A stretch of DNA of 23,666 nucleotides from an uncultured Clostridia bacterium (GCA_934771475.1 CAKVMD010000014.1:1-23666), one strand, 5' to 3'. Shown: positions 6,883-14,090, counted from the first letter of the stretch. The notes: generated by a model from the sequence alone, not told the origin. Numbers and translations are program-made.

Positions 6883-7836
6883 ATGCAAAAATATATTTGT
6901 AAATTAAATGATTTTAAAGGTATCGACCTTGCCAATGGGATAATTTCGAGTATACCAGCCAGCATCCGTCAAGCCCTTAACTTTATGATTGATATTGACT
7001 TCGTTTCAAACAGCGACCAAATTGAAAACATAAACGCCAATATGCCAATCGTGGACTTTTTAAACAATCCCAACATAAAAGTTCTTCGCTCAACTAGACT
7101 TTTAGACCCACGAAAACCTAATGAAAAATTATTTATGACATTGCCTAGCGGAGAGCCAATCGATGATTCATTGCCAAGAGATTACATAGATTATTTGAGA
7201 GATACAAACCTCCTGATTTTCGATACCGAAACAAATGAAGAGTATTATATAGAGACAACTGGCCACCTTGCAGCGGTTGCCGAAACCATTAATGAGGCGC
7301 GAAGAGCAAACAGAGCGATTAAAAGTGGCAAAAATCTTCCACTTGACGCAGAATTTATCGCCGACCACATTAACGCTCACATTTTGGGAGCAGATTATGG
7401 CAGATATCGTTCTGAGTATTACCACGATATAGTAGGTCTTTATGGTTGTGAGTGGTGCATACCGGGTGGAGATAAGGTTGACAAAGAGATGAACGAACTC
7501 CTTGATTGGTACAACAATCATTCACAAGGACTTCACCCAATCGTAAGGGCAGCAATCTTGCACGCAGAATTTGTTCGTATTCACCCTTTTGCCGATGGCA
7601 ATGGAAGAACCGCAAGACTTTTATCAAATTATGAACTTGTTAAAAATGGTTTCCCAACTATCACTATAAAGGCTAAAAACAGACAAGCGTATGTGGACGC
7701 TTTGAATGAGGCAATCATGAGCGGTGATATAACCAGCCTTGTTGAACTTTTTGCAAAAAGGATGATTTCTCGCCAACGCTTATACCACAAAAAGCTGCTT
7801 GAATGCGACCTTGATAATGAACTTGAAAACGAATAA
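6883..7836 (+). CDS. Fic family AMP-transferase
   Basis: 317 residues with AGGAG 5 nt before the ATG. The Fic active-site motif is complete: HPFADGNGRTAR at 234-245, with catalytic His234, metal-binding Asp238 and phosphate-binding Arg245. Fic enzymes transfer AMP (or other phosphate groups) from nucleotides to hydroxyl side chains of proteins. An N-terminal SDQIEN at 44-49 fits the (S/T)xxxE(G/N) autoinhibitory motif; if so, this would be a self-inhibited class II Fic needing no separate antitoxin. No classic antitoxin precedes it. The region around 155-200 (IADHINAHILG, YRSEYY) is the usual pre-Fic helix segment. The target is unknown. Confidence 0.9.
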   Translation: MQKYICKLNDFKGIDLANGIISSIPASIRQALNFMIDIDFVSNSDQIENINANMPIVDFLNNPNIKVLRSTRLLDPRKPNEKLFMTLPSGEPIDDSLPRDYIDYLRDTNLLIFDTETNEEYYIETTGHLAAVAETINEARRANRAIKSGKNLPLDAEFIADHINAHILGADYGRYRSEYYHDIVGLYGCEWCIPGGDKVDKEMNELLDWYNNHSQGLHPIVRAAILHAEFVRIHPFADGNGRTARLLSNYELVKNGFPTITIKAKNRQAYVDALNEAIMSGDITSLVELFAKRMISRQRLYHKKLLECDLDNELENE

Positions 7837-7857
7837 AGAAAAATCAACCATCGCGTA

Positions 7858-8349
7858 GTGCTTGCAATAGAAATGAAAAGTGTTAAAGTTAAAGCCTCGA
7901 CAAAAAAGGGAATTATAATAAAAACTATGAGTACATATTATGTTATCGGCAGCGATACTGAAATTAAAAATATTAAAAAGCTGAATTTGGGCTTTGAAGA
8001 AACTAAATTGTTAAATAAGTATATAAAAAATTATACATTTGATAAAAAATTTTATTACATTTCTGACCCTATTGTAAATGAACTTGGCTACGACATAACA
8101 AATTTTGAAGACTTTTACACGGATGAAAACAAAAAGAGATTTATAAATTTTATTGACTTTATAAAATTTAACGCGTGTGGACAAATAGAATTTTATAAAT
8201 TTTGGTCAATTTTTAAAGATTCAGAAGATGACATAAATGATATATATCAAGAAATCTCTTACAATTTAAATGATTTTCAATTCCCAGATGATAAATTTAA
8301 ATTTGAATTCAATACTAAATATGTTTTCAACACAAGTCAATCATATTAA
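7858..8349 (+). CDS. AT-rich orphan protein downstream of Fic
   Basis: The open frame allows a GTG start at 7858 or ATG at 7873 or 7927; none has a convincing ribosome site, so the start is uncertain (163, 158 or 140 residues). The product is rich in Lys, Asp, Asn, Phe and Tyr and acidic towards the end (FKDSEDDINDIYQEI). It has no signal peptide or membrane helix, and I do not recognise a family. It begins 21 nt after the Fic stop and ends in a strong terminator, so it may be co-transcribed with fic. Base composition is clearly more AT-rich than fic, like the accessory segment at 1-3.4 kb, so it may have been acquired separately. Confidence 0.5.
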   Translation: MLAIEMKSVKVKASTKKGIIIKTMSTYYVIGSDTEIKNIKKLNLGFEETKLLNKYIKNYTFDKKFYYISDPIVNELGYDITNFEDFYTDENKKRFINFIDFIKFNACGQIEFYKFWSIFKDSEDDINDIYQEISYNLNDFQFPDDKFKFEFNTKYVFNTSQSY

Positions 8350-8360
8350 AAGTTGTTATA

Positions 8361-8394
8361 AAAAAGAACCTAATTCAAAATTAGGTTCTTTTTT
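8361..8394 (+). terminator. Intrinsic terminator after the orphan gene
   Basis: AAAAAGAACCTAATT and its complement with a 4-nt loop, ending in a T run. A long, nearly perfect stem. Confidence 0.9.
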
Positions 8395-8402
8395 GGTTAG
8401 TT

Positions 8403-8432
8403 TAAAAAGCGTTAGCCTTGCCCTGCTTTTTT
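8403..8432 (-). terminator. Possible terminator of the minus-strand gene at 8536
   Basis: AAAAAGC and GCTTTTT pair around a 14-nt loop with T runs on both strands; it lies about 100 nt past the stop of the 8536-8871 gene. Confidence 0.4.
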
Positions 8433-8535
8433 AGATTCTACATTAAATTAAACTCTCAAACCAAATTATTTATTGAAATTACACTTAATGAAAGGGTTTT
8501 TTACTAGCGAAAAGTGTTCGTTCAAACTTTGCCTT

Positions 8536-8871
8536 TTACCACAAAATAATTTTGCCAGTAACTAGCGCATAGGTAACAATGGCAATATCAAGTGCGTACA
8601 TCAGCATTGCACAAATTCCATTTACCCTCTGCCAAGGATTTCCCACTTTTACGGCTTGAAGATTAGAATTTTGCAAAAAGATAGTCCCAAGTGAATACGC
8701 CATTAGTGTCAAGCATAGCCATTGCCACTGTTCGTTATTATGAAATTGCGCATACAAAACAATGCACGCAATGCCAACGCAACAGCCCATAATTCCCATA
8801 AAGCGCGCCAAAATCATGCGTCTTTTCAGCACTCTTGAATAATCGTCCATTTTTTGCGAATAACTTGACAT
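8536..8871 (-). CDS. Small multi-pass membrane protein, unknown function
   Basis: 111 residues. A short charged N-terminus (SSYSQKMDDYSRVLKRR) is followed by three to four hydrophobic segments at about 19-41, 48-66 and 82-110. It has a GAGGTG ribosome site and its own consensus promoter just upstream. No known motif is visible. It lies 52 nt after the radical SAM gene on the same strand but is probably transcribed independently. Confidence 0.65.
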   Translation of the reverse strand: MSSYSQKMDDYSRVLKRRMILARFMGIMGCCVGIACIVLYAQFHNNEQWQWLCLTLMAYSLGTIFLQNSNLQAVKVGNPWQRVNGICAMLMYALDIAIVTYALVTGKIILW

Positions 8872-8889
8872 ACCAACACCTCTATAATA

Positions 8890-8918
8890 ATTTTAAAAGA
8901 TATTAACAGTAATGTCAA
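8890..8918 (-). promoter_or_regulatory. Promoter of the small membrane protein gene
   Basis: On the minus strand TTGACA (8913-8918), a 17-nt spacer and TAAAAT (8890-8895), followed by GAGGTG and the ATG at 8871. It sits in the 52-nt gap after the radical SAM gene. Confidence 0.85.
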
Positions 8919-8923
8919 ACAAT

Positions 8924-9769
8924 TTAGAAATTTGGAATAAAATTTTCATCCGCGCTGGCAAATTCTTGAAAATATCCATCATTTAATCCAAGTTTTTCGG
9001 CATGGGCAAGCACCGATTTATATTCAAGGGGGATGAGTTTTCTGTAAAGTTCATTTTGTCCATGCGGAGTGAACTGGCTCATAAGACTTATAAATGGACT
9101 TGAAACCTCACCCTTTATTGTTTCAAGCACTTTGAAACTATCTTTTGCGTGCCCCGGCAAAACAAGGTGCCTTATAAGCATGCCTTCTTTTAAAACTCCG
9201 TTTGAACTGAAAATGTTATTCGGCCTAATTTCACGCATTTTTATAATTGCCTTTTTGGCAACTTCAAAATAATCTTGTGCTCCCGACAGGCTCAACGAAA
9301 GGTCTTGTGAATAATATTTAAAATCTGGCAAAAACACGTCTACAACTTTTGCAAGTCTTTCTATTGTTGCTTCGCTTTCATAACCGCTTGAATTCCACAC
9401 AATAGGCAAGTCCCAATTTTCTTTGGCTAACGCCTCAATTAGCGCGGATGAAAAGTGTGAAGGGGTTATCAAATCAATGGAAGAAAAGCGGGTAAGGTCG
9501 TAACTTTTAAGTAGGTCGCAAAACTCTTCCGGTGAGTAAAAGTCCCCTTTTGAACCATGAGAAATCTCGTAATTTTGGCAAAAAGAGCACCTTAAATTAC
9601 AGCCGGAAAAGAAGATTGCAAGGCACCCTTTATCCCCGCTTATACAAGGCTCTTCCCACATAAAATTTTCGATTATCTTTGCAACCCGTATTTTGTCGCC
9701 TTCTTGACAAAAACCCTTTTGTTTGCTTCTGTCTACTCCGCACTTTCTTGGGCAATCATAACATAACAT
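8924..9769 (-). CDS. Radical SAM protein, PflA-like (PflX type)
   Basis: 281 residues. The radical SAM cluster motif is FFSGCNLRCSFCQNYEIS near residues 53-70 (Cys-x3-Cys-x2-Cys), which binds the 4Fe-4S cluster that cleaves S-adenosylmethionine. The N-terminus MLCYDCPRKCGVDR...GFC carries four more cysteines, as in the PflX/COG1313 group of putative pyruvate-formate-lyase-activating-like proteins; DLITPSHF and LVLPGH further along also fit this group. Its substrate is not established, and no glycyl-radical enzyme is encoded nearby. The start has no Shine-Dalgarno site; instead an extended -10 box lies 6 nt before the ATG, so the mRNA may be leaderless. It is 39 nt downstream of the aspartokinase gene. 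Confidence 0.85.
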   Translation of the reverse strand: MLCYDCPRKCGVDRSKQKGFCQEGDKIRVAKIIENFMWEEPCISGDKGCLAIFFSGCNLRCSFCQNYEISHGSKGDFYSPEEFCDLLKSYDLTRFSSIDLITPSHFSSALIEALAKENWDLPIVWNSSGYESEATIERLAKVVDVFLPDFKYYSQDLSLSLSGAQDYFEVAKKAIIKMREIRPNNIFSSNGVLKEGMLIRHLVLPGHAKDSFKVLETIKGEVSSPFISLMSQFTPHGQNELYRKLIPLEYKSVLAHAEKLGLNDGYFQEFASADENFIPNF

Positions 9770-9775
9770 GGCTTT

Positions 9776-9784
9776 ATTTTAGCA
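9776..9784 (-). promoter_or_regulatory. Extended -10 box directly before the radical SAM start
   Basis: On the minus strand TGCTAAAAT ends 6 nt before the ATG at 9769. Transcription would begin at or next to the start codon, and no ribosome site is present. The -35 is weak. Confidence 0.45.
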
Positions 9785-9791
9785 TAAAAAA

Positions 9792-9842
9792 GAAAAAATG
9801 CCACCTTTTTATAATAGGTTTATAGCATTTTCTCTTTCATAA
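9792..9842 (-). terminator. Terminator overlapping the end of the aspartokinase gene
   Basis: On the minus strand GAAAATGC (within the last codons of the aspartokinase) pairs with GCATTTTTTC. An inner ACCT/AGGT stem and a T-rich tail are present. The long loop makes this moderate. Confidence 0.5.
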
Positions 9843-10744
9843 GCGCTAATTTTTCGCCTTTTGCCAAGTTTCGTTAAAAACATATCACCCGTTTGAGGCG
9901 AAAAAGATATGTAACTTTTGTCGGCTTTATTCCCTTTTGCTATTTCCGTCCCTGGCGCGGTTAAATCAAAGCAATTTCTGACAATAATTTTGGTGCGTGT
10001 ATTTTTTAAAACTTTTCCACATTCGCTGTGGACAACTTTCGCATCCAACGATGTCATAAAATTTAAGTCGGCGTAAGAGAGCGTTTTCAAGGTGCTGGAC
10101 TTCCCCAAAATAGGATTTATCTGATATATCCCGTCCACATCTGTGAATATTTCATACTCCTTTGCCTTCGCCACCTTTGCAAGTATCGCCCCGCTCAAAT
10201 CTCCGCCACCGCGAGAAAGAAGTTTTATCTGCCCCTTTTCATCACTCCCATAAAAGCCTCCCGTAACAAACCTCTCTGTTAAAGCAAGTTGCTTTTTTAT
10301 CGCTGTTTCAGTTCTGTTATAGTCAACCTCTTTCCCGTCAAAAAATAACAGTGTCTCGCTGGGAATATATGGAAGATTTAGTTTTTCAGCAAACATCCTC
10401 GCAGTTAAATCTTCCCCTCGCGAAACCAGATAGTCCCGCGATAAGGCGCTCAAAAATTTTCGTTTTACTTCATCAAGTTCCCTCTTTCCATCCAGTTTTA
10501 TCCCCAACATCTCTTTGAGCCCAGCAAACTTTTCTTCCACTTTGCTTAGGTCAAGATTGTGATTTGCTAAAAAGTTGTCATACGCCTCCAACAGCAAATC
10601 CGTAACCTTTTTGTCCCCTTTTTGAGATGCACCAATCGCCGAAAAAACCAATATCTTTCGATTGTTATCTTCTGCTAGTTTTATGATATTTTCAATAGCC
10701 CTCGCACTTGCGACACTACTTCCTCCAAACTTACTTATTTTCAC
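9809..10744 (-). CDS. Aspartate kinase catalytic domain without ACT domains
   Basis: 311 residues, against roughly 400-460 for ordinary aspartokinases. It catalyses ATP-dependent phosphorylation of aspartate, the first step to lysine, threonine, methionine and diaminopimelate. KFGGSSV is at 5-11, FVTGGFYGS near 159, SRGGGDLSGAILA near 178 (a variant of the usual RGGSDTTA) and TDVDGIYQINP at 201-211. After APGTEI near 268 only about 43 residues remain, so the two C-terminal ACT domains that normally bind lysine or threonine are missing. The frame ends cleanly and the start overlaps the upstream asd gene by 14 nt, so it is not obviously a broken gene. It could be a feedback-insensitive or specialised enzyme, or rely on another isozyme. 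Confidence 0.87.
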   Translation of the reverse strand: MKISKFGGSSVASARAIENIIKLAEDNNRKILVFSAIGASQKGDKKVTDLLLEAYDNFLANHNLDLSKVEEKFAGLKEMLGIKLDGKRELDEVKRKFLSALSRDYLVSRGEDLTARMFAEKLNLPYIPSETLLFFDGKEVDYNRTETAIKKQLALTERFVTGGFYGSDEKGQIKLLSRGGGDLSGAILAKVAKAKEYEIFTDVDGIYQINPILGKSSTLKTLSYADLNFMTSLDAKVVHSECGKVLKNTRTKIIVRNCFDLTAPGTEIAKGNKADKSYISFSPQTGDMFLTKLGKRRKISAYERENAINLL

Positions 10745-11693
10745 GCTTTAAAAGTTCCTCAAATATTTGGACAGCGTTTTGAGAAGCGCCCTTCCTTAAA
10801 TTATCACTTGTAACAAACATGGAAAAGGTGTTTTTACCTTGCCCGTCCTGTCTTACTCTGCCCACAATAACATAATCTTTTCCTCTCACATCTTTTGGCA
10901 TAGGAAGATTGTCTCCAACAAACTTAACCCCTTCACTGCCAGCAAGGAGTGATTCTATCTCAAAAACGCTCGCCTTGCGCTTTGTTTCGAAATTTATAGC
11001 AAGGCTATGCCCTATCGTGATTGGCACTCGGACACAAGTCGCAGACACTTTGAGATGAGGACTATGTAAAATCTTGCGCGACTCAAACATCATCTTATTC
11101 TCTTCCGTGCTGTTGCCCTTTTCGTCCAAACTGCCTATGCAAGGAATAAGATTGTTTTTGACAACAAATGGAAGTTTTTTAAGTTTTTCACTCTTAGAAA
11201 CTTTCAAATCGTCTAGCCCGTCCTTCCCCGCACCAGACACCGCTTGAAAGGTTGTGTAAGTTACCCTTTTTAGTCCAAACTTCTCTCTTATACGATAGAG
11301 CGCCATAACGCCCGCCGAAGTCGAACAGTTTGGGCTTGTGATAAGTTTCCCCTTTATATCAAAAGCGTTGATTTCTGGAATAATGAGCGGATAATCTTTC
11401 CTAAAATAAGAAGACTGGTCAATCACGGTTGTGCCTACGCCGACAAGTGCAGGCGCTAAAACCGAAGACACCTCTTCTCGCGTGCAAAGAAAAGCATAAT
11501 CAAATCTTTCCTCTATGCACTCTTTCATTTCTAACACTTTAACAACATACCGTCTCTTGCCAATCTTAATAGGCTCATGCGCCGAATGCGCATATAAGTG
11601 AAAATCAAAATTTGTAAGTTTTCTTTGACTTAATATTTTAATAAGGTTGCGTCCCACTATGCCAGTGGCGCCAATAATCGCTATTTTTTTCAT
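10731..11693 (-). CDS. asd: Aspartate-semialdehyde dehydrogenase
   Basis: 320 residues, near the family's usual ~330-350. It reduces aspartyl phosphate to aspartate semialdehyde with NADPH, the second step of the aspartate pathway and a source of diaminopimelate for the cell wall. The N-terminal Rossmann motif is IGATGIVGRNL (7-17). The catalytic cysteine is Cys123 in SPNCSTSAG, and the conserved RVPITIGHS (222-230) supplies the active-site His229; QAVSGAGKDG is at 150-159. The start has a GGGGA site 5 nt upstream. The gene overlaps the following aspartokinase by 14 nt, so the two enzymes of consecutive steps are translationally coupled, in the order asd then kinase. Confidence 0.92.
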   Translation of the reverse strand: MKKIAIIGATGIVGRNLIKILSQRKLTNFDFHLYAHSAHEPIKIGKRRYVVKVLEMKECIEERFDYAFLCTREEVSSVLAPALVGVGTTVIDQSSYFRKDYPLIIPEINAFDIKGKLITSPNCSTSAGVMALYRIREKFGLKRVTYTTFQAVSGAGKDGLDDLKVSKSEKLKKLPFVVKNNLIPCIGSLDEKGNSTEENKMMFESRKILHSPHLKVSATCVRVPITIGHSLAINFETKRKASVFEIESLLAGSEGVKFVGDNLPMPKDVRGKDYVIVGRVRQDGQGKNTFSMFVTSDNLRKGASQNAVQIFEELLKRENK

Positions 11694-11731
11694 AAAATCC
11701 CCATTTAAATTTTATGCAAAAAATATTAAAC

Positions 11732-11760
11732 TTGACAAAATTAAGCTTTTTGATTAAAAT
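11732..11760 (+). promoter_or_regulatory. Promoter of the 11794 gene
   Basis: TTGACA (11732-11737), a 17-nt spacer and TAAAAT (11755-11760). AGGGGGTG at 11782-11789 then precedes the ATG. Confidence 0.87.
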
Positions 11761-11793
11761 ATTAGTGAAAAAATCATTTTTAGGGGGTGCTTT

Positions 11794-12141
11794 ATGAAAA
11801 ATGCCTTTGACGAGAAAGATTTTTATAGCATAATCGCAAAAAAAATTGATGAGGAATGCGACCTTAATGGGCTTGAACTTGAAATTCTTTTTAAAGGGCT
11901 TCGGGGCGATGACGAATTGAAACTTTGCGTGCTTTACCTATTTGAAAACGAAGACGCTTTGGACAGCAAAATTTTGCCATGGCTTAAAAGAGGGCTGAAC
12001 GATTACTACCTCTTTGCGCCAGTTTGGAATATTAATGGCGTCTGCGGATTTAGAATTGAAGAGCGTAACAGAGAGTTTGAAAATAAAATAAAACTTCTCG
12101 CTTGCGCACTTAATAATAAACTTAATAACGAAAGAGAATAA
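11794..12141 (+). CDS. Small soluble protein of unknown function
   Basis: 115 residues, acidic at the N-terminus (NAFDEKDFYSIIAKKIDEE). It is followed by alternating strands and helices (LELEILFKGLRG, LKLCVLYLFENED, FAPVWNINGVCGFRIEERN). No signal peptide, membrane helix or recognised motif. It has a strong promoter, a strong ribosome site and a strong terminator, so it is a genuine single-gene transcription unit, divergent from asd. Family not recognised. Confidence 0.7.
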   Translation: MKNAFDEKDFYSIIAKKIDEECDLNGLELEILFKGLRGDDELKLCVLYLFENEDALDSKILPWLKRGLNDYYLFAPVWNINGVCGFRIEERNREFENKIKLLACALNNKLNNERE

Positions 12142-12171
12142 TCTCTTTTAAATTTTTATCATGTCAATTTG

Positions 12172-12200
12172 GCGCGAGGAATAACTTCCTCGCGCTTTTT
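12172..12200 (+). terminator. Intrinsic terminator of the 11794 gene
   Basis: GCGCGAGGA and TCCTCGCGC (9 bp, 6-nt loop) followed by five T and a further T-rich stretch. Confidence 0.95.
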
Positions 12201-12355
12201 ACTTTTTACACACATTAGAATATCCAAATGAAAAGAGGGGGTTCTTTTATATTGCAGGATAACAGAACTTTCATAAGTGAATAGTGCAGTTACTTTTTGA
12301 CAGATACTACGATTACTTTTTTTGGTTTTTAAAGATTTTATATAATCTCCCTTTT

Positions 12356-12495
12356 AGGCTAACCCGAGCGCTCATTGCATTGAGCGCTTGTTTTTTGTAA
12401 TCTCCTTTGACGATTTTTGATATATGCGCCTATCAACAACGCGGATTTTAATAAAAATTGTTTTTTTGAGAAAAATATAGTGAGACGCCTTGTCA
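12356..12495 (+). repeat. Leader repeat, BspA copy 1
   Basis: Non-coding leader shared with 19318-19463. The shared order is TAGGCTA, a GAGCGC...GCGCTT hairpin, TAATC, AACGCGGATTTTAATAAAAA, TTTTTTTGAGAAAAATAT and GACGCCTT.TCA. This indicates that the upstream region was duplicated together with the gene. The stretch 12201-12355 before it is AT-rich with no gene or clear promoter recognised. Confidence 0.8.
12366..12396 (+). terminator. Hairpin with T run in the BspA copy 1 leader
   Basis: GAGCGCTCA pairs with TGAGCGCTT (9 bp, one G-T pair) and is followed by TG and six T. The equivalent hairpin in copy 2 (19331-19354) keeps its pairing despite base changes. It insulates the locus from upstream transcription or forms part of a leader. 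Confidence 0.75.
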
Positions 12496-12596
12496 AGCAT
12501 AACCCTTGCGCCCGCCATGCGTTGCGCTAGGGTTTTTATCCCCTTTGGGGATTTTTTGCGCGAGTTTTTAAAAAACCGCGCAATTTGCTTGACAAG
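12489..12596. repeat. Nested inverted repeats overlapping the -35 region
   Basis: CTTGTCAAGCA (12489-12499) and TGCTTGACAAG (12586-12596) are perfect 11-bp inverted repeats. Inside lie AACCCT/AGGGTT (from 12501), the ATCCCC/GGGGAT hairpin, and TTGCGCG/CGCGCAA (12556-12582 region) around a short AT palindrome. The right arm contains the -35 TTGACA of the BspA promoter; the left arm carries the same hexamer on the other strand. Confidence 0.8.
12538..12557 (+). terminator. Hairpin with T run inside the inverted repeat
   Basis: ATCCCC, TTT, GGGGAT followed by five more T. It lies just upstream of the promoter and would stop transcription entering from the left. Confidence 0.75.
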
Positions 12597-12616
12597 TCCC
12601 CCCCCCGCATTATACT
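12589..12616 (+). promoter_or_regulatory. BspA copy 1 promoter with a poly-C tract in the spacer
   Basis: TTGACA (12589-12594) and TATACT (12611-12616) are separated by 16 nt containing nine consecutive C (12598-12606). Adding one C gives the optimal 17-nt spacer. Homopolymer tracts in this position are a known cause of slipped-strand phase variation in other bacteria. Confidence 0.75.
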
Positions 12617-12683
12617 AGGCTAGAATCAATTTTGAGTTTGTCTATCTATTTATAAATTTTAACCCTGTCCGGAGGTAAAAATT

Positions 12684-14009
12684 ATGAAAAAGAAAAAATC
12701 TTTTTGGAGCATAATTGCTCGGTATGCCATTGCACTTCTCTTTATTTCCAGTTGGGCTGTGCTTGGCGTGGCTATTGCTATTAACACAGCAAAGGTCGAT
12801 ATTGGTGGTAAGGTTACTTTTCAAGCCACTGATGTCTATGCTGATATTACGGGGGATATTACTGGCACCAAAACCACAAACAATTTGGAAGATATCCACT
12901 TAGACGCAAGTACAACTTCTTTCACAAGTCCATCTTCTTGGAAAAACTTAGTTTTTGACTTTGTGCAAGATACTAACAATATTGTCTTTACTATAACTGT
13001 AACCAATAAAAGCGCAGAGCGCTCTTTGTGGGTAGACTTTGATGACACTATCTCAGCCACCAATGTGAAGATAACTCGCAAAATTGCAGGAACAGAAGTT
13101 GGCGCATTTAGCGTAACCGAAGTTACCGCCTCATCAACAAAAGCATTTGAAATCTCAATGCAAGTTGAAAACCTCAACAAATCCGTCTCAGGAGATTTCA
13201 ACCTAAACCTTAAACTTTCAAATGACGAACCAGTGCTAGACGAAAGTGAATATTCAACACTTTCTTTCACTTATGACGATACCGCAAAAACTGCCACAGT
13301 AGACAAAAATTCCAGCAACGAACCAACGGGAACCCTTGTTATTCCCGGAAAAGTAATGCATAACGGTGAAACGTATACAATTACCAGTATAGGAGTGCGC
13401 GGTTTAGCGGACCTTGAAAATCTTATTACTGTAACTATACCTTCCACTGTTACTAGTATTGGAAGAATGGCTTTTTGTAACTGTTCAAGCCTCTCTTTGA
13501 TTGATATTCCTTCAAGTGTTACTAGTATTGAGGATGGTGCGTTTTTGGGTTGTGAAAGTCTTACTTCCATTACTCTTCCATCAAGTGTTACTAGCATTGG
13601 GTCGGAGGTTTTTTCAGGTTGCGCGAATTTAGAATCAATAATTGTGGAGACTAATAATACAACATATTATAGTTACGAAAACGGCTTGTATACGAAAGCG
13701 GACAACACGCTTCTAGCTGGCTGTAAAAATACAATCATTAAAGAAGGCACGACTAAGATTGGGGGAAACGCGTTTTCTAGTCATACAAGCTTATCTTCAA
13801 TCACGATACCTTCCAGTGTTATCAGTATTGAAAGCGGCGCTTTTGATCGCTGCTCGAATCTCACCTCCGTAACTTTTGAAATCACAACTGGATGGACAGT
13901 AAACTATGGCTCAACCACAGCTACACCTACAATATCGACAACTGATTTAGCTGCAAATGCCACACTACTTAGAGATACTTATATAAATTACCAGTGGACA
14001 AGAGCGTAA
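12684..14009 (+). CDS. BspA-like leucine-rich-repeat (LRR_5) surface protein, copy 1
   Basis: 441 residues with GGAGG 8 nt before the ATG. Residues 1-35 are a basic-hydrophobic signal peptide or anchor (IALLFISSWAVLGVAIAINTA). Residues ~36-190 form a beta-rich domain resembling the TasA/camelysin-like N-terminal regions of exported Bacillota proteins (FVQDTNNIVFTITVTNKS). A linker with LDESEYSTLSFTYDDTAKTA follows. From ~225 to 400 there are about five LRR_5 (BspA-type) repeats of the form LTSITLPSSVTSIG..AF..C. The end is TTDLAANATLLRDTY...WTRA. BspA-type proteins mediate adhesion or aggregation; no cell-wall sorting signal is present. A truncated paralogue lies at 19425-20183, and expression may be phase variable. 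Confidence 0.88.
   Translation: MKKKKSFWSIIARYAIALLFISSWAVLGVAIAINTAKVDIGGKVTFQATDVYADITGDITGTKTTNNLEDIHLDASTTSFTSPSSWKNLVFDFVQDTNNIVFTITVTNKSAERSLWVDFDDTISATNVKITRKIAGTEVGAFSVTEVTASSTKAFEISMQVENLNKSVSGDFNLNLKLSNDEPVLDESEYSTLSFTYDDTAKTATVDKNSSNEPTGTLVIPGKVMHNGETYTITSIGVRGLADLENLITVTIPSTVTSIGRMAFCNCSSLSLIDIPSSVTSIEDGAFLGCESLTSITLPSSVTSIGSEVFSGCANLESIIVETNNTTYYSYENGLYTKADNTLLAGCKNTIIKEGTTKIGGNAFSSHTSLSSITIPSSVISIESGAFDRCSNLTSVTFEITTGWTVNYGSTTATPTISTTDLAANATLLRDTYINYQWTRA
13449..13599 (+). repeat. 69-nt DNA repeats inside the LRR region
   Basis: The DNA motif GTTACTAG(T/C)ATTG recurs at 13449, 13518 and 13587, exactly 69 nt (23 codons) apart, with similar flanks. A more diverged unit is near 13818. 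DNA-level similarity exceeds what the protein repeat needs. Confidence 0.75.
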
Positions 14010-14050
14010 TAGCATATTAATCTTCCTTACCCCAAAACAAAATACAAATT

Positions 14051-14090
14051 AAAAACACTCACTTTTAAATTTTAAGGTGAGTGTTTTTTG
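14051..14090 (+). terminator. Intrinsic terminator of BspA copy 1
   Basis: AAAAACACTCAC pairs with GTGAGTGTTTTT across a short AT-rich loop. The equivalent terminator in copy 2 has a paired change (ACTCTCAC/GTGAGAGT). Confidence 0.9.

Noticed and set aside
12234..12290. Short ORF starting at the ATG before the GGGGG run
   Set aside because: Only about 19 codons, no ribosome site and no recognisable product.
12489..12596. Proven invertible promoter (DNA inversion switch)
   Set aside because: The arms are short, the -10 lies outside them and no invertase gene is in the window. Kept only as one of several readings of the inverted repeat.
12836..13597. Minus-strand frames opposite BspA copy 1
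   Set aside because: They mirror the leucine-rich repeat codon pattern and lack ribosome sites and start context.
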